From: Hydrogenovibrio crunogenus
GTDB lineage: Bacteria; Pseudomonadota; Gammaproteobacteria; Thiomicrospirales; Thiomicrospiraceae
Direction of reading: 5' to 3'
DNA: 64,000 nucleotides
Assembly: GCF_004786015.1 (NCBI RefSeq)
Contig: NZ_CP032096.1
Location: forward strand, 806,001 to 870,000
Each line of letters begins with the position of its first letter. The first letter of the stretch is position 1. Made by a program: the position numbers and the translations under genes. The notes beneath the pieces were generated by a model. The model worked only from the letters and a program-made list of their open reading frames with translations, did not search any database and was not told the origin of the DNA. Positions 48,281-57,548 of the stretch are shown here, one piece after another.

Positions 48281-48862
48281 TTAAACAGGCTTTCCGGCTT
48301 CGGTTGCCTCAGGAACTTCTACAAGACTTCCTGATTTACAATCATAAATATAGCCATAGATAGGAATATCACCGGGAACCATTGAGTTGTTTCTAATTCG
48401 TTGAACATCCGCCAAGACGCTTTTCGCTTGATCACTAATGGTAAGCCACTCGATGTACTTGCCATCTGTTGTTCCGCCACCTGCATTGCAATCATGCCAG
48501 CCAGACGCATCTACGCTTGCGGTTTTTAGGCTGCTTGACAATAGGTCACCCATAATTTCATTATTGAATGTTTCCATCCCACAATCCGTATGATGAATAA
48601 CAAACCATTCTTTAGTGCCAAGTAACTTATATGATATTACCAAGGATCGTATTGCATCATCACTGGCTCTACCACCCGCATTACGAATTACATGAGCATC
48701 TCCTTCTGCAAGGCCTGCATATTTAGCAGGGTCTAAGCGAGCATCCATACAGGTAAGAATTGCAAACTGTCGGCCTGGAGGCATTGGAAGATTGCCTTTA
48801 TCACCGAAGTTAGCCACATAATCAGCATTTGCTGAGATGACTTCATTAACTACTTTACTCAT
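48281..48862 (-). CDS. Beta-class carbonic anhydrase
   Basis: This 193-residue protein has the beta-CA zinc residues: Cys in [11 protein letters not shown] with the Asp/Arg pair, then His and Cys in [21 protein letters not shown] matches the family. It interconverts CO2 and bicarbonate, useful to an autotroph growing on hydrogen. There is no signal peptide, so it is cytoplasmic. GGAG lies upstream of the ATG; its 235-bp upstream gap (48863-49097) has no other feature I can name. Confidence 0.92.
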   Translation of the reverse strand: MSKVVNEVISANADYVANFGDKGNLPMPPGRQFAILTCMDARLDPAKYAGLAEGDAHVIRNAGGRASDDAIRSLVISYKLLGTKEWFVIHHTDCGMETFNNEIMGDLLSSSLKTASVDASGWHDCNAGGGTTDGKYIEWLTISDQAKSVLADVQRIRNNSMVPGDIPIYGYIYDCKSGSLVEVPEATEAGKPV

Positions 48863-49097
48863 CTTTATTCTCCTTTGAATATTGCCGCATATTTTTATTA
48901 AGAAGGATTCCAGTGCGGCAAATTTGGAAGCCTAATACTTAAATAACTACGAGAGTTTACTTTTTAATGGTTTATTTATAAGGCCTAAAGGTGACTGCAT
49001 TGCAAACGTTTAGGCTCGTTTTAAAGGTGCCAACTATTAAAGCTGGCTAAGTTCTGGGGTGGTCTTGCAAAGATTTATAATAATTTTGTAAATACGT

Positions 49098-50282
49098 TCA
49101 TTTTGTAAGGACCGTGCGTTTAATAAATACTGTAAACCCCATGCCTAAAAAGGCACTAACAAGCCATAGCCAACCGTGCAAACTACCAGAAATAATGGCG
49201 CTAAAGAAACCGCCAATGTTACAACCAAAAGATACAGTTGCTCCATATCCCATTAGGGAACCCGCAATGATTGGGATTAAAATATTTGTAAAGCGAATGC
49301 TGCGAACGCCCTGCGTTTTAACGTTTGATTTAACTTGCGTTAAGTTTTTTGAAAGGTGATAGCTCGCCACACCAAGAAACATTCCTAGTGTGGTTAATAA
49401 GATGCTGTCATTTGTCCAGTTCTTTGATAATGCAGCGTCATTAATCGCCGTGAACTCCCAAAAATCCCATTCAATGGGTAGCCCCGTTTCTTGAATAGCG
49501 ATAATGCCTAATTTAGGAAAAATCCAGCTAATAGACCACGGGTGAGAGGACAAGAGTAAAACAATAAAATTTAATATAACCAATAAAAATGAAGCCCAAA
49601 ATACGGGAGATATCTTGAGTTGTTTCAACGTATTTTGGGTTTTAAATATTGGTGATACAATATTGTGGTGATGTTTTTCATACTGAACTAAGCCGTAGTA
49701 AAGTAATGAGATAATACTTAAGTTAGCGAAAAGTCCTAATCCCCAAGGTATATTGGTCGCAAAAGAGAATACGCCCCAAGTTTGAAGGTTTAACCATTTT
49801 TCTATGTGTGAGGCGGCAAAAGTACCACCAATAATCATCCATAAGAAAACCCAGTAATAGCGTATTTTAAATTCGCCAAGTAAGCGAATCGTGCCTGATG
49901 AACAGCTACTTGCTATGGTCATGCCTATACCAAACATAAATGCGCCAAGTGCAACATTAATGCCTATTGGTCTAATGGCTCCTGCAACATTAAACCCAAA
50001 TTGGGGCAAAAGATTTAATGCAGGAAAAAACAGTAAAGAACCTAAGGCCAAAAGCCATAAATGAGATCGAGTGCCTAAGGTTTTTTTGTGTAACCAAAAA
50101 TCTTGCCAGTAACCTGTAAAGCCAAAGTGAAAGTGTATAAAGACCAAACCAATTAAAAAGCCCGTAAGAAGCAGTTTGCCTTGGTTACCTGTGTATAGCC
50201 AAATGCTTAAAAATAGAGTGATTAAAAAAATAGGTATAAGCCACTTTTTATAGGGTGTTGCGTGATAAATTGTAAAAATCAT
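49098..50282 (-). CDS. YeeE/YedE-family transporter (sulfur compound uptake)
   Basis: This 394-residue protein has about ten hydrophobic helices in two halves. The family cysteine motifs are present twice: IASSCSSGTIRLLGE and SFGCNIGGFFSAI. TsuA-type members import thiosulfate through these cysteines. It diverges from a CysB-like regulator gene, which fits sulfur-dependent control. A rhodanese or TusA partner is not adjacent. Confidence 0.88.
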   Translation of the reverse strand: MIFTIYHATPYKKWLIPIFLITLFLSIWLYTGNQGKLLLTGFLIGLVFIHFHFGFTGYWQDFWLHKKTLGTRSHLWLLALGSLLFFPALNLLPQFGFNVAGAIRPIGINVALGAFMFGIGMTIASSCSSGTIRLLGEFKIRYYWVFLWMIIGGTFAASHIEKWLNLQTWGVFSFATNIPWGLGLFANLSIISLLYYGLVQYEKHHHNIVSPIFKTQNTLKQLKISPVFWASFLLVILNFIVLLLSSHPWSISWIFPKLGIIAIQETGLPIEWDFWEFTAINDAALSKNWTNDSILLTTLGMFLGVASYHLSKNLTQVKSNVKTQGVRSIRFTNILIPIIAGSLMGYGATVSFGCNIGGFFSAIISGSLHGWLWLVSAFLGMGFTVFIKRTVLTK

Positions 50283-50420
50283 TTTATATTCCTCTTTAAT
50301 GTAGAGAGGATTTTATGGGTAATTTGCTCACGCGTGATTGATGAATATAGATGTAACCATCACTTTATTAGATGGTTCAGATGATAAATAATATAAAAAG
50401 ATACCTAAAGGGTTTAAGTT

Positions 50421-51320
50421 GTGACTATAAATCAAGTAAAGCTGTTAATTGAGCTGTATAAAAACGGATTGAATTTATCGATAGCTTCTGAAAAATTAAA
50501 TATCGTTCAATCAGCAGGTAGTCGCCAGTTAAAGCTACTTGAAGAAGAATTGGGTTTTCCCATTTTTATTAGAAAAGCGAACAGATTGGCGGAATTTACT
50601 CAGGCAGGAGAACAAGTTCTTGAACAGGCAAAAATGATTTGTTTGGCTGAACGCAATATTAAAATGTTATCTGACTCATTTAATCCAAATATGGAGGGTA
50701 GTATTCGTTTAGGTACCACGCATACTCAAGCACGTTATATTCTTCCAAATGTATTAATGAATTACAAAACAAAACATCCGCAAACTAAATTGCATATTGA
50801 AGAGAGTTCGCCAGAAAATCTATATTCGTTTTTGCAGAGAGATCAAATTGATATTGCGATTTGTTCAGAGTTAATTTCTAAACAGGATGACTTGGTTTCT
50901 CAAAAAGCCTATGAGTGGGAACACGTTATGATTGCGCCACATAATCATCCTATATGGAAAAGGAATCTATCTATTGAAAGTTGTGTGAATTATCCTATTT
51001 TGTCGTATATAAAAGGCTTTACCCACAGTGATAAGGTATTACATGCATTAAGAGAGGTTCAGCCAGGATTTGAGTTTGATATTGTGGCTTCAGATGCGGA
51101 TGTGATTAAAACCTATGTAAAGAATGGTTTTGGCATAGGAATCATTGCTGAAATGGCATTAGAAGACCTGGATGCTAAACATTTTAAGACCTATCGGCTA
51201 GGGGCAGAAGTTGGTTATTCTTCTACCTATTATGCGTATTTAAAAAAACGTTTTTTACCTTCTTATATGGAGGCATTTTTAGACACGTTTATAAAAGCCG
51301 TAAGTCATAAATTTCATTAG
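50421..51320 (+). CDS. LysR-family regulator, CysB-like
   Basis: This 299-residue protein has an N-terminal winged HTH (LSIASEKLNIVQSAGSRQLKLLEEELG) and a C-terminal ligand domain with GTTHTQARYILPNVL, the CysB/Cbl signature that binds sulfur-metabolism effectors. It is divergent from the YeeE/YedE gene with 138 bp between, the standard arrangement for a LysR regulator and its target. Confidence 0.9.
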   Translation: MTINQVKLLIELYKNGLNLSIASEKLNIVQSAGSRQLKLLEEELGFPIFIRKANRLAEFTQAGEQVLEQAKMICLAERNIKMLSDSFNPNMEGSIRLGTTHTQARYILPNVLMNYKTKHPQTKLHIEESSPENLYSFLQRDQIDIAICSELISKQDDLVSQKAYEWEHVMIAPHNHPIWKRNLSIESCVNYPILSYIKGFTHSDKVLHALREVQPGFEFDIVASDADVIKTYVKNGFGIGIIAEMALEDLDAKHFKTYRLGAEVGYSSTYYAYLKKRFLPSYMEAFLDTFIKAVSHKFH

Positions 51321-51343
51321 TTTTTATTGTTGTTACAACGGGC

Positions 51344-52795
51344 TTAATGCACCGTGCAAACCATGCACGGATCAAATGATCGCACGATATGCTGAACAGA
51401 TACTGGGCTGGTTTCATCTTGACGTTTTAAAGCGCCTACTAAAGCTTGTTCTAAGGGGCCAGGTATTCCATTTTGATCACGAGGTGAAAAGTTCCAAGTG
51501 GTTGGTGCAATCACTTGAAAATTTTTAATGACATCATTTTCAAGCTCTAGCCAATGACCTAGACTTCCTCTTGCGGCTTCTACCAGACCAATTCCTCGGT
51601 TAGATTGAATGCCTTGAGGTTGCAGGCAAAATGCTTTTTCATTTGTAAATCCTGTATCGAGCCAACTTTCGGCTAGGGTAATAATTTTCACTAACTCGTA
51701 AACACGTGCCACAATTCGAGTGTAAACCGTGCTGCCATATTGCTTCATTAAATCATCAATTAAAGGCGTTTTATTAACGACTTGTCTTGCCAGCGAGCCT
51801 ACTTCAATGACCTTTTGATCTAAACGCGGGGCCTTGCACCAACTGTAAGTGTTTGGTTTATCTATATCTGGTTGAGTTGTAGAATTCCAAGGGCTTGCAG
51901 ATGGTGCTCCTTGGTAGTGAGAATGGCTAATATCTTCGGTAATAGCGCTGGGATTTATGTCACTTATTTTTCCGTCAATATACAGGCCTGGTAAAAAGGA
52001 TAAATGTTCTTCATGACTAAAACTGCCATAACTCATTAATCTGCCAGGGCTTTTTCCTAATGTTTCTAAGTTAAGGTATTTAGCCACTTCACAGAAAAGG
52101 CCAAAGTCAGACTGGGCGACATTTTTATTATTAAGCCATTGATTAAAGTCGCCTTCATTTTCAAGGTTTAAAAAGGTTTCAAGTTTATCGCCTATTAAAT
52201 GTTCTTCTAAAAAACGTCTAAGTTTACGAGCCATTAAATGTAACTTAGTGGTTTCATTTTCTGAAATAGCGCGACTCGTGCCGCCAGGTTGAATGGCTAA
52301 GGTATGTGGCCAGTGGCCCGCTAAAACGCCCATCATTTTTAACCAGTTGGCTCTTGCCTCAACGGCTTTGCTTGCCGCTTTACCTGTTACTGATTTAAAG
52401 CGTTCCTCTACTTTATTAAACCAAGGTGTATCACGGTAAGTTTCTCGAGCAAAGTCGGGCATAAAAAAAAGATAAAAATGGGTTAATAAGTCAGCCGCAT
52501 TTTCATTTGCAAGCATCAAATTAATGGCTTTTTGGCCATTATCGGTTGGTGTTATGCCATAGATTTGGGAGAGAGATTTGGCTGCGGCAACCGATTGTGA
52601 AACCGAACAAATGCCACAAATTCTTGGAGCATAAATTAGCGTGTCGTTTGGATTTCTTCCAACAAGCATGGTTTCAAACCCTCGGAAAAGAGTTGGTTTT
52701 ATAAAGGCAGAGGCGACTTGATTTCCTTCCATTTCTAATTGAACTTCTAAGTCACCTTCAACTCGGTTAAATGGACCAACAATAATTCGGCTCAC
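51344..52795 (-). CDS. hoxC: Regulatory (H2-sensing) [NiFe]-hydrogenase large subunit
   Basis: This 483-residue protein has RICGICSVSQ and DPCMVCTVH for the NiFe site. The stop codon follows the final His directly; no cleavable tail exists, which is the mark of HupV/HoxC sensor hydrogenases that skip endopeptidase processing. It binds H2 and signals through HoxJ. It overlaps hoxB by four bases. A near palindrome copy (CAGGCCTGGTA) lies inside. Confidence 0.95.
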   Translation of the reverse strand: MSRIIVGPFNRVEGDLEVQLEMEGNQVASAFIKPTLFRGFETMLVGRNPNDTLIYAPRICGICSVSQSVAAAKSLSQIYGITPTDNGQKAINLMLANENAADLLTHFYLFFMPDFARETYRDTPWFNKVEERFKSVTGKAASKAVEARANWLKMMGVLAGHWPHTLAIQPGGTSRAISENETTKLHLMARKLRRFLEEHLIGDKLETFLNLENEGDFNQWLNNKNVAQSDFGLFCEVAKYLNLETLGKSPGRLMSYGSFSHEEHLSFLPGLYIDGKISDINPSAITEDISHSHYQGAPSASPWNSTTQPDIDKPNTYSWCKAPRLDQKVIEVGSLARQVVNKTPLIDDLMKQYGSTVYTRIVARVYELVKIITLAESWLDTGFTNEKAFCLQPQGIQSNRGIGLVEAARGSLGHWLELENDVIKNFQVIAPTTWNFSPRDQNGIPGPLEQALVGALKRQDETSPVSVQHIVRSFDPCMVCTVH

Positions 52796-53784
52796 AGTTT
52801 TTTCCTTTTAATTTGTGGGCTAACAACAATGTGATCTTCCGTTGCATTTTCTTTTAATCTTTTTGGAGTTGCTGATTTTGCTAAAGTAGATAAGGCAATA
52901 AACCAAGCTTTAGGCATATCTGTAGGTAGTCCAACGGGGATGTTTCCAACTTTGGGGGTTTCTTGATAAGAATGATTAAGATGTCCAAAGTCAGGAGAGG
53001 TACAGTCAATACATGGATAGCCACCGCTAGTACAAGATCCAGAACCATTCCAAGGTCGTTCATTGCAATCGGCGTGTGCAACGGTTCCAACACACCCCAT
53101 ATTTTCCATCATGCAGCCTAAGTCTGACGATTTAACTGAACTTGCTTTGAACTCATAAAATTCATTTCTACTACAACCGTGATGAACCAGTTTATCAGCA
53201 TAAAACCTAGGACGACTTAATGGATCTAAATCAGTGGATTTCAATTTTCCTAATGTAATTAATTGTATTGTTTCAGCTACCCAAGCAGGGTGAATAGGGC
53301 AGCCTGAGATATTGATGACCGGTAAGCCAGCATGAGAAAGAAAATCGCTTGGTAAAAGACTGCCAGAGATATTTTGATTATATTGCAGACCTGTTGCATC
53401 AATAATATTATCGCCAGAAGCGGTTATTCCTCCGTAAGCCGCACAAGTACCTACTGCTAAAACGTATTGGGCTTGTTTGGCGAGTTGTTCAATTAAATCT
53501 TTACCAGGAATATTCATACCTGAAATCATGTGATAACGGCCAGTATTATTCGGACCCATAACTACGGAACCTTCTAGGCAGAAGATATCGAGAGGAATTT
53601 TGCCGCTAATTACATCCTGTAAAATGGCTTGTGTTTCGTCGGACGAGTGTTCAGTTAAAGAAGGATGCCATAGCCAGTTTAAGTCCATTTCTTGTGACCA
53701 GCTAAGTAAATCCATCTCTTCTAAACCTAAAAAAGAGAGCGTACAACCACTACATCCGCCTGACTGCATCCAAAGAATATTCAT
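52792..53784 (-). CDS. hoxB: Regulatory [NiFe]-hydrogenase small subunit
   Basis: This 330-residue protein starts [17 protein letters not shown], with no Tat signal, so it stays in the cytoplasm as expected for HupU/HoxB sensors. The proximal cluster uses the standard CxxC and GTCAAYGG, without the extra cysteines of HyaA. Overlaps hoxC and hoxJ by four bases. Confidence 0.95.
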   Translation of the reverse strand: MNILWMQSGGCSGCTLSFLGLEEMDLLSWSQEMDLNWLWHPSLTEHSSDETQAILQDVISGKIPLDIFCLEGSVVMGPNNTGRYHMISGMNIPGKDLIEQLAKQAQYVLAVGTCAAYGGITASGDNIIDATGLQYNQNISGSLLPSDFLSHAGLPVINISGCPIHPAWVAETIQLITLGKLKSTDLDPLSRPRFYADKLVHHGCSRNEFYEFKASSVKSSDLGCMMENMGCVGTVAHADCNERPWNGSGSCTSGGYPCIDCTSPDFGHLNHSYQETPKVGNIPVGLPTDMPKAWFIALSTLAKSATPKRLKENATEDHIVVSPQIKRKKL

Positions 53785-55127
53785 AATGTTGGGGCACTTT
53801 TTTGGAGTTTAATTTCAAAGACAGCACCACCTTCAACCTTGTTCCAGGCTGTTAGTGATCCATGCATGTTTTCAATAATTTGATGACTCATGCTTAACCC
53901 TAATCCAGTTCCTTTGCCTACATCTTTCGTGGTAAAGAATGGGTCAAAAATATTAGGTAGCATACCTTCTGGTATGCCGTTACCGTTATCACGAACTTGA
54001 ACAGATATTCCAGAGTCTGATTCAGTGACTTTTACGTTAATTTGTTTATCTTTAATATTTAAATTTTGTAATTCATCAACAGCATTTTGCAGTAAGTTAA
54101 TAATGACTTGTTGAAATTGATTGGTGGAGCCCATTGCCAGGTAGTCAATATCTTGGCTTGGTTGAAACTCAATTTTAATATTGTGCTGATTCGCGGTATC
54201 TCTTTCCACCCATTTTATGGCTGTGTTTACGGAATCATTAATACTAAATAAAACTTGTTTTTCTCCGTTTGGGTGACTAAAAGATTTTAAATCTTTAACA
54301 ATGCTAGAGATTTGGTCTAGCGCTTTGTTGTTATCTTCAAATATGGCGGGACAATCATTGATGATTTCATTAAAGGTTTCACGTTCTGTCGTATCGAGTT
54401 GGTTTTGAACACTCTGATTTTGATGCACAATGCTTTCAACATCTTGAAAGTATTGTTGTAAAGACCACAAATTACCCTGAATAACACTGATAGGGGTGTT
54501 AAGTTCATGCGCAACGCCAGAAACTAGGCGTCCTAAAGCCGCCATTTTTTCAGAATGAATCATTTTTTCTTTTGTTAAAGCCAGCTCTTCATGTGCTTTT
54601 TTTAACGCATCATAAGCTTCTAAAATCTCGCCAATAGGACGGCCAACAATGACTCGTCCATCAAATGCTTTGGCTTTGTCTATTTGGCAATTACAATTTA
54701 TTGTTATGGACAGTTCTTGGTTACGACCTTTTAAAGTCATTAATTTGTCATGAATCTGTTCTGAGGCTAAGATTGGCTCCATTTCTGGAACGTCTTTGGA
54801 CGTTAGAAAATCTCTAACGGGTTTACCAATTACATCCTGTTCATCGTAGCCGGTCATGGTTAAAAAGGAGTCATTAACCTGCGTAATCATTAATTCTTTA
54901 TTGGTTACGATAAGTACGTCAGACATGGCCGAAATAATATCTGAAATGAACTGATGTGCTTTTTGTAATTCGTCGTTCTGCTGCTCAACCTGTGTTTGGT
55001 ACTCTAAAGACTGTGAGTATGAATCTTCCACAGCTTGTAGTACAGACATCCAGTCTTGTTCATTAAAAGGCTGGCCATCCATATTGTCTAAAATAGGCAT
55101 GTTCACTAAAGGTGTATTGCTAGGCAT
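53781..55127 (-). CDS. hoxJ: Sensor histidine kinase HoxJ/HupT
   Basis: This 448-residue protein has an N-terminal coiled segment (residues 20-60), a PAS domain ([20 protein letters not shown]), a HisKA box with the phosphoacceptor His in [12 protein letters not shown], and an HATPase domain with N box [21 protein letters not shown] and GTGLGLSMS. It lacks membrane segments. In known systems it binds the HoxBC sensor and controls HoxA phosphorylation. It heads the hoxJBC operon. Confidence 0.94.
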   Translation of the reverse strand: MPSNTPLVNMPILDNMDGQPFNEQDWMSVLQAVEDSYSQSLEYQTQVEQQNDELQKAHQFISDIISAMSDVLIVTNKELMITQVNDSFLTMTGYDEQDVIGKPVRDFLTSKDVPEMEPILASEQIHDKLMTLKGRNQELSITINCNCQIDKAKAFDGRVIVGRPIGEILEAYDALKKAHEELALTKEKMIHSEKMAALGRLVSGVAHELNTPISVIQGNLWSLQQYFQDVESIVHQNQSVQNQLDTTERETFNEIINDCPAIFEDNNKALDQISSIVKDLKSFSHPNGEKQVLFSINDSVNTAIKWVERDTANQHNIKIEFQPSQDIDYLAMGSTNQFQQVIINLLQNAVDELQNLNIKDKQINVKVTESDSGISVQVRDNGNGIPEGMLPNIFDPFFTTKDVGKGTGLGLSMSHQIIENMHGSLTAWNKVEGGAVFEIKLQKSAPTL

Positions 55128-55571
55128 CTTTTATATATCTTATTTTTAATATCAATTCATTGTATATAAGAATTATAACAATATTGTTTATTTGTCTTCC
55201 ATTTAACCCATTTTCAATTTCAATAATGACTGAGTAAAGAGTTTATCAACGTTTTTAATTAGAAGCTTTTACACAAATAAGCGATAGGTTTTATTAACTT
55301 GTCAAAAGTGTTTTTCTTTCAAATGTGAAGAAAATATGGAGTTGTATATTACGGGGTATTAAATATGGAAATTAAAGTTAATCTGTAAATATGCAAGAAA
55401 ACGCCAGAATTAAAGGGATAGCGATACTTTGCAATCAATGTGTTTAGTATTTTATTTGGACAATCATCGGTTGTATTGTCCATTGGTACAGTAGTTAGTT
55501 ATTTTTTGTGGGCGTATTATGTACTTATGAATTTTAATAGCCTGTAAGTCAAGGCAAGTATGAGGTATAAG
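55128..55571. other. Intergenic region upstream of hoxJ
   Basis: An AT-rich stretch of about 440 bp. It should contain the hoxJBC promoter, near 55128-55200, but I cannot fix it. I see no gene in it. Confidence 0.3.
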
Positions 55572-55663
55572 ATGTCAATAATCGTTGGTAATGTTTCAAA
55601 ACTAGAAGGTATTGTTAGAGCAATCAATCCAGTTCAGGTTCTACATGTCGTCCAATTAGTTCA

Positions 55664-56980
55664 GAGCCTGTAAATAATTCTGTGTAAACGCTCGGTTGAT
55701 CAAACATAAGGTTTCAAGCGTTCTTCATGCAGAATCATAAACTGGTTCATGGCTAATTTCCAGTCTCGAATCGGCATGGTCCATTTTTTTGAGGCCGATT
55801 CAATGGCCAGAAAAATGATTTTAAAGGCCGAGTTATCATGGCTGAAGATCTTGCGATTCTTGGTGGCTTTGCGAATCACCGAGTTCAAAGATTCAATCGC
55901 ATTCGTCGTATAGATCACCTTGCGGATCGCCTGAGGGTACTGGAACAGCGTGGCCACATTGTCCCAGTTGTTGCGCCAGGAACGACCGATATTGGGGAAT
56001 TTGTCATCCCATTTGGTCTCGAACTGCTCAAGCGCCAACAGAGCTTCTTCTTCGGTCACTGACTGGTAAACCTGTTTGAGGTCGTTGGCGACCTGTTTGC
56101 GCTCTTTGTAGCCAACATAACGCAGGGAATTGCGCACCATGTGCACAATGCAAAGTTGAACATCTGCCTGAGGGTAGACGGTATTGATGGCCTCAGGAAA
56201 GCCCGTCAGGCCATCAACGCTTGCGACCAGTATGTCCTTGACGCCTCGGGCTTCAAGGTCGTTTAAAACGCTCAACCAGAACTTGGATGACTCGGTCTCA
56301 GACAGCCACAGGCCCAGGCATTCTTTTTGGCCGTCGGTATTGACGCCAAGCGCTACATACATGGTTTTTCGCACCACCTGTTTGTCCTGGCGGACCTTGA
56401 TGACAATACCATCGAGATACAGCAGCGGATAGACTTCGTCCAACGGACGAGAACGCCAGAGGGTGACTTTTTCCATGACCGCTTCGGTGACCTTGGAGAT
56501 CAGTGTTGGCGAGACATCAGCGCCATACATCTCTTTGAACGTTGCCACAATGTCTCGGGTGGTCATGCCTTTGGCATAAAGCGCCAGTATCTGGTCATCC
56601 ATGCTGGTCAGGCGGGTTTCGCCTTTTTTGATAATGGTGGGGTTAAACTCACTCTGGCGATCCCGAGGGATGGCGATTTCCACTTCGCCATGGTCGCCTT
56701 TGAGGGTTTTAAATGAATAGCCGTTTCGGCTGTTGTCGCTGTCGGAACTGTGGTGCTTGGGATAGCCCAGGTGCTCTTCCATTTCAGCACCGAGGGCGGC
56801 TTCAACGGTCATTTTAAGCAGACTGGCTGAGAGGTCAGACAAGTCGCTCTGAGTTTTGATATCCTTGGCCAGCTCAGCGGCCATGGCTTTGAGTTTTTCT
56901 TGGTCGATGTTGCTCATAGTGATTTTCCTTTTCGGGGAATTTTAAACTATGAGCGTTTACACAATTTGGTTTACAGGCCC
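55664..56980 (-). mobile_element. IS256-family insertion sequence, copy 3
   Basis: Same 1,317-bp element as copies 1 and 2 in the opposite orientation. TTAGTTCA flanks it at 55656-55663 and 56982-56989 (one extra C at the right junction). It lies inside the Tn7-like transposon. Confidence 0.94.
55700..56917 (-). CDS. IS256-family (mutator) transposase
   Basis: This 405-residue product is identical to the two other copies. Confidence 0.96.
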   Translation of the reverse strand: MSNIDQEKLKAMAAELAKDIKTQSDLSDLSASLLKMTVEAALGAEMEEHLGYPKHHSSDSDNSRNGYSFKTLKGDHGEVEIAIPRDRQSEFNPTIIKKGETRLTSMDDQILALYAKGMTTRDIVATFKEMYGADVSPTLISKVTEAVMEKVTLWRSRPLDEVYPLLYLDGIVIKVRQDKQVVRKTMYVALGVNTDGQKECLGLWLSETESSKFWLSVLNDLEARGVKDILVASVDGLTGFPEAINTVYPQADVQLCIVHMVRNSLRYVGYKERKQVANDLKQVYQSVTEEEALLALEQFETKWDDKFPNIGRSWRNNWDNVATLFQYPQAIRKVIYTTNAIESLNSVIRKATKNRKIFSHDNSAFKIIFLAIESASKKWTMPIRDWKLAMNQFMILHEERLKPYV

Positions 56981-57075
56981 CTTAGTTCACGGTGGTAAGG
57001 CTGATATAGATCAAGTTGGGCTCTAAGATAAAGGAATAATTTTTCTCCTTTTGGGCTGCAAATCAATAGTGAGAG

Positions 57076-57492
57076 TCAACGTTTAATTCCTTCAAAATAC
57101 AGGTTGGAATATTGAAATTCTACCTGGCCTGCTTTTCCATAGCTATTTACGTTGATTATGAAATGAACCGCATTCATTTCATATTCAGCAGAAGATGGAG
57201 TTTTGTATAAAGTCTCCCTTAAATCAAAATCACAAACTGTGCAATGAACAATGTCTAACGGATGAAATAGAACATCTTGAATTCGCACATTAAGAGAGCG
57301 TCACGCTCTAAGCTTGATTCGAAATAGGTATAGGCATCGCTTATATTGCTATGGACGTAACCAGTAATGTTACGATAGTTCAAGGGAATTTTTCTTGCAG
57401 GCACGGCAACTTTCTCATTTATTTTTGGAGAAATCTTGTCAATTTCATCAGTTAGTAAACCAAGTTATTAATTAAGTTTGTAGAAAATGACA
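57076..57492 (-). pseudogene. Relic tnsA 5' end with an old transposon end
   Basis: On the minus strand, from a GTG at about 57417, the frame reads PARKIPLNYRNITGYV and then FESSLERDALLMCEF. The FESSLERD run is shared exactly with the live TnsA (62736-63449). The frame closes soon after; the next 70-residue open stretch (57076-57288, one frame over) has no motif I know. About 60 bp upstream of the GTG, at 57483-57492, TGTCATTTTC is the terminal sequence of many tni/Tn7-type elements. This looks like the right end of an older, different Tn7-like element. Confidence 0.6.
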
Positions 57493-57548
57493 CTTTTGTA
57501 CTCAATATTATCATTTAGTTTTGTATTTGATAAAAAACTGAGCTTTAA

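Larger units (their letters stand above)
55572..57026 (+). pseudogene. Short reading frame interrupted by IS256 copy 3
   Basis: The first part (ATG at 55572, MSIIVGNVSKLEGIVRAINP) is cut by the IS at 55664 and resumes in frame at 56982, ending at a TAA at 57024. The joined frame has 42 codons. The start faintly resembles the N-terminal retention modules of large RTX adhesins, so it may be a gene stub. Evidence is weak. Confidence 0.35.

Noticed and set aside
2345-51994. The CAGGCCTGG repeats as a CRISPR array or REP cluster
   Set aside because: Copies are far apart, irregularly spaced and partly inside genes; they do not form an array.
51344-52795. HoxC as a truncated uptake hydrogenase
   Set aside because: The stop right after DPCMVCTVH, the tail-less form, the absence of a Tat signal on its partner and the adjacent kinase all identify a normal sensor hydrogenase.
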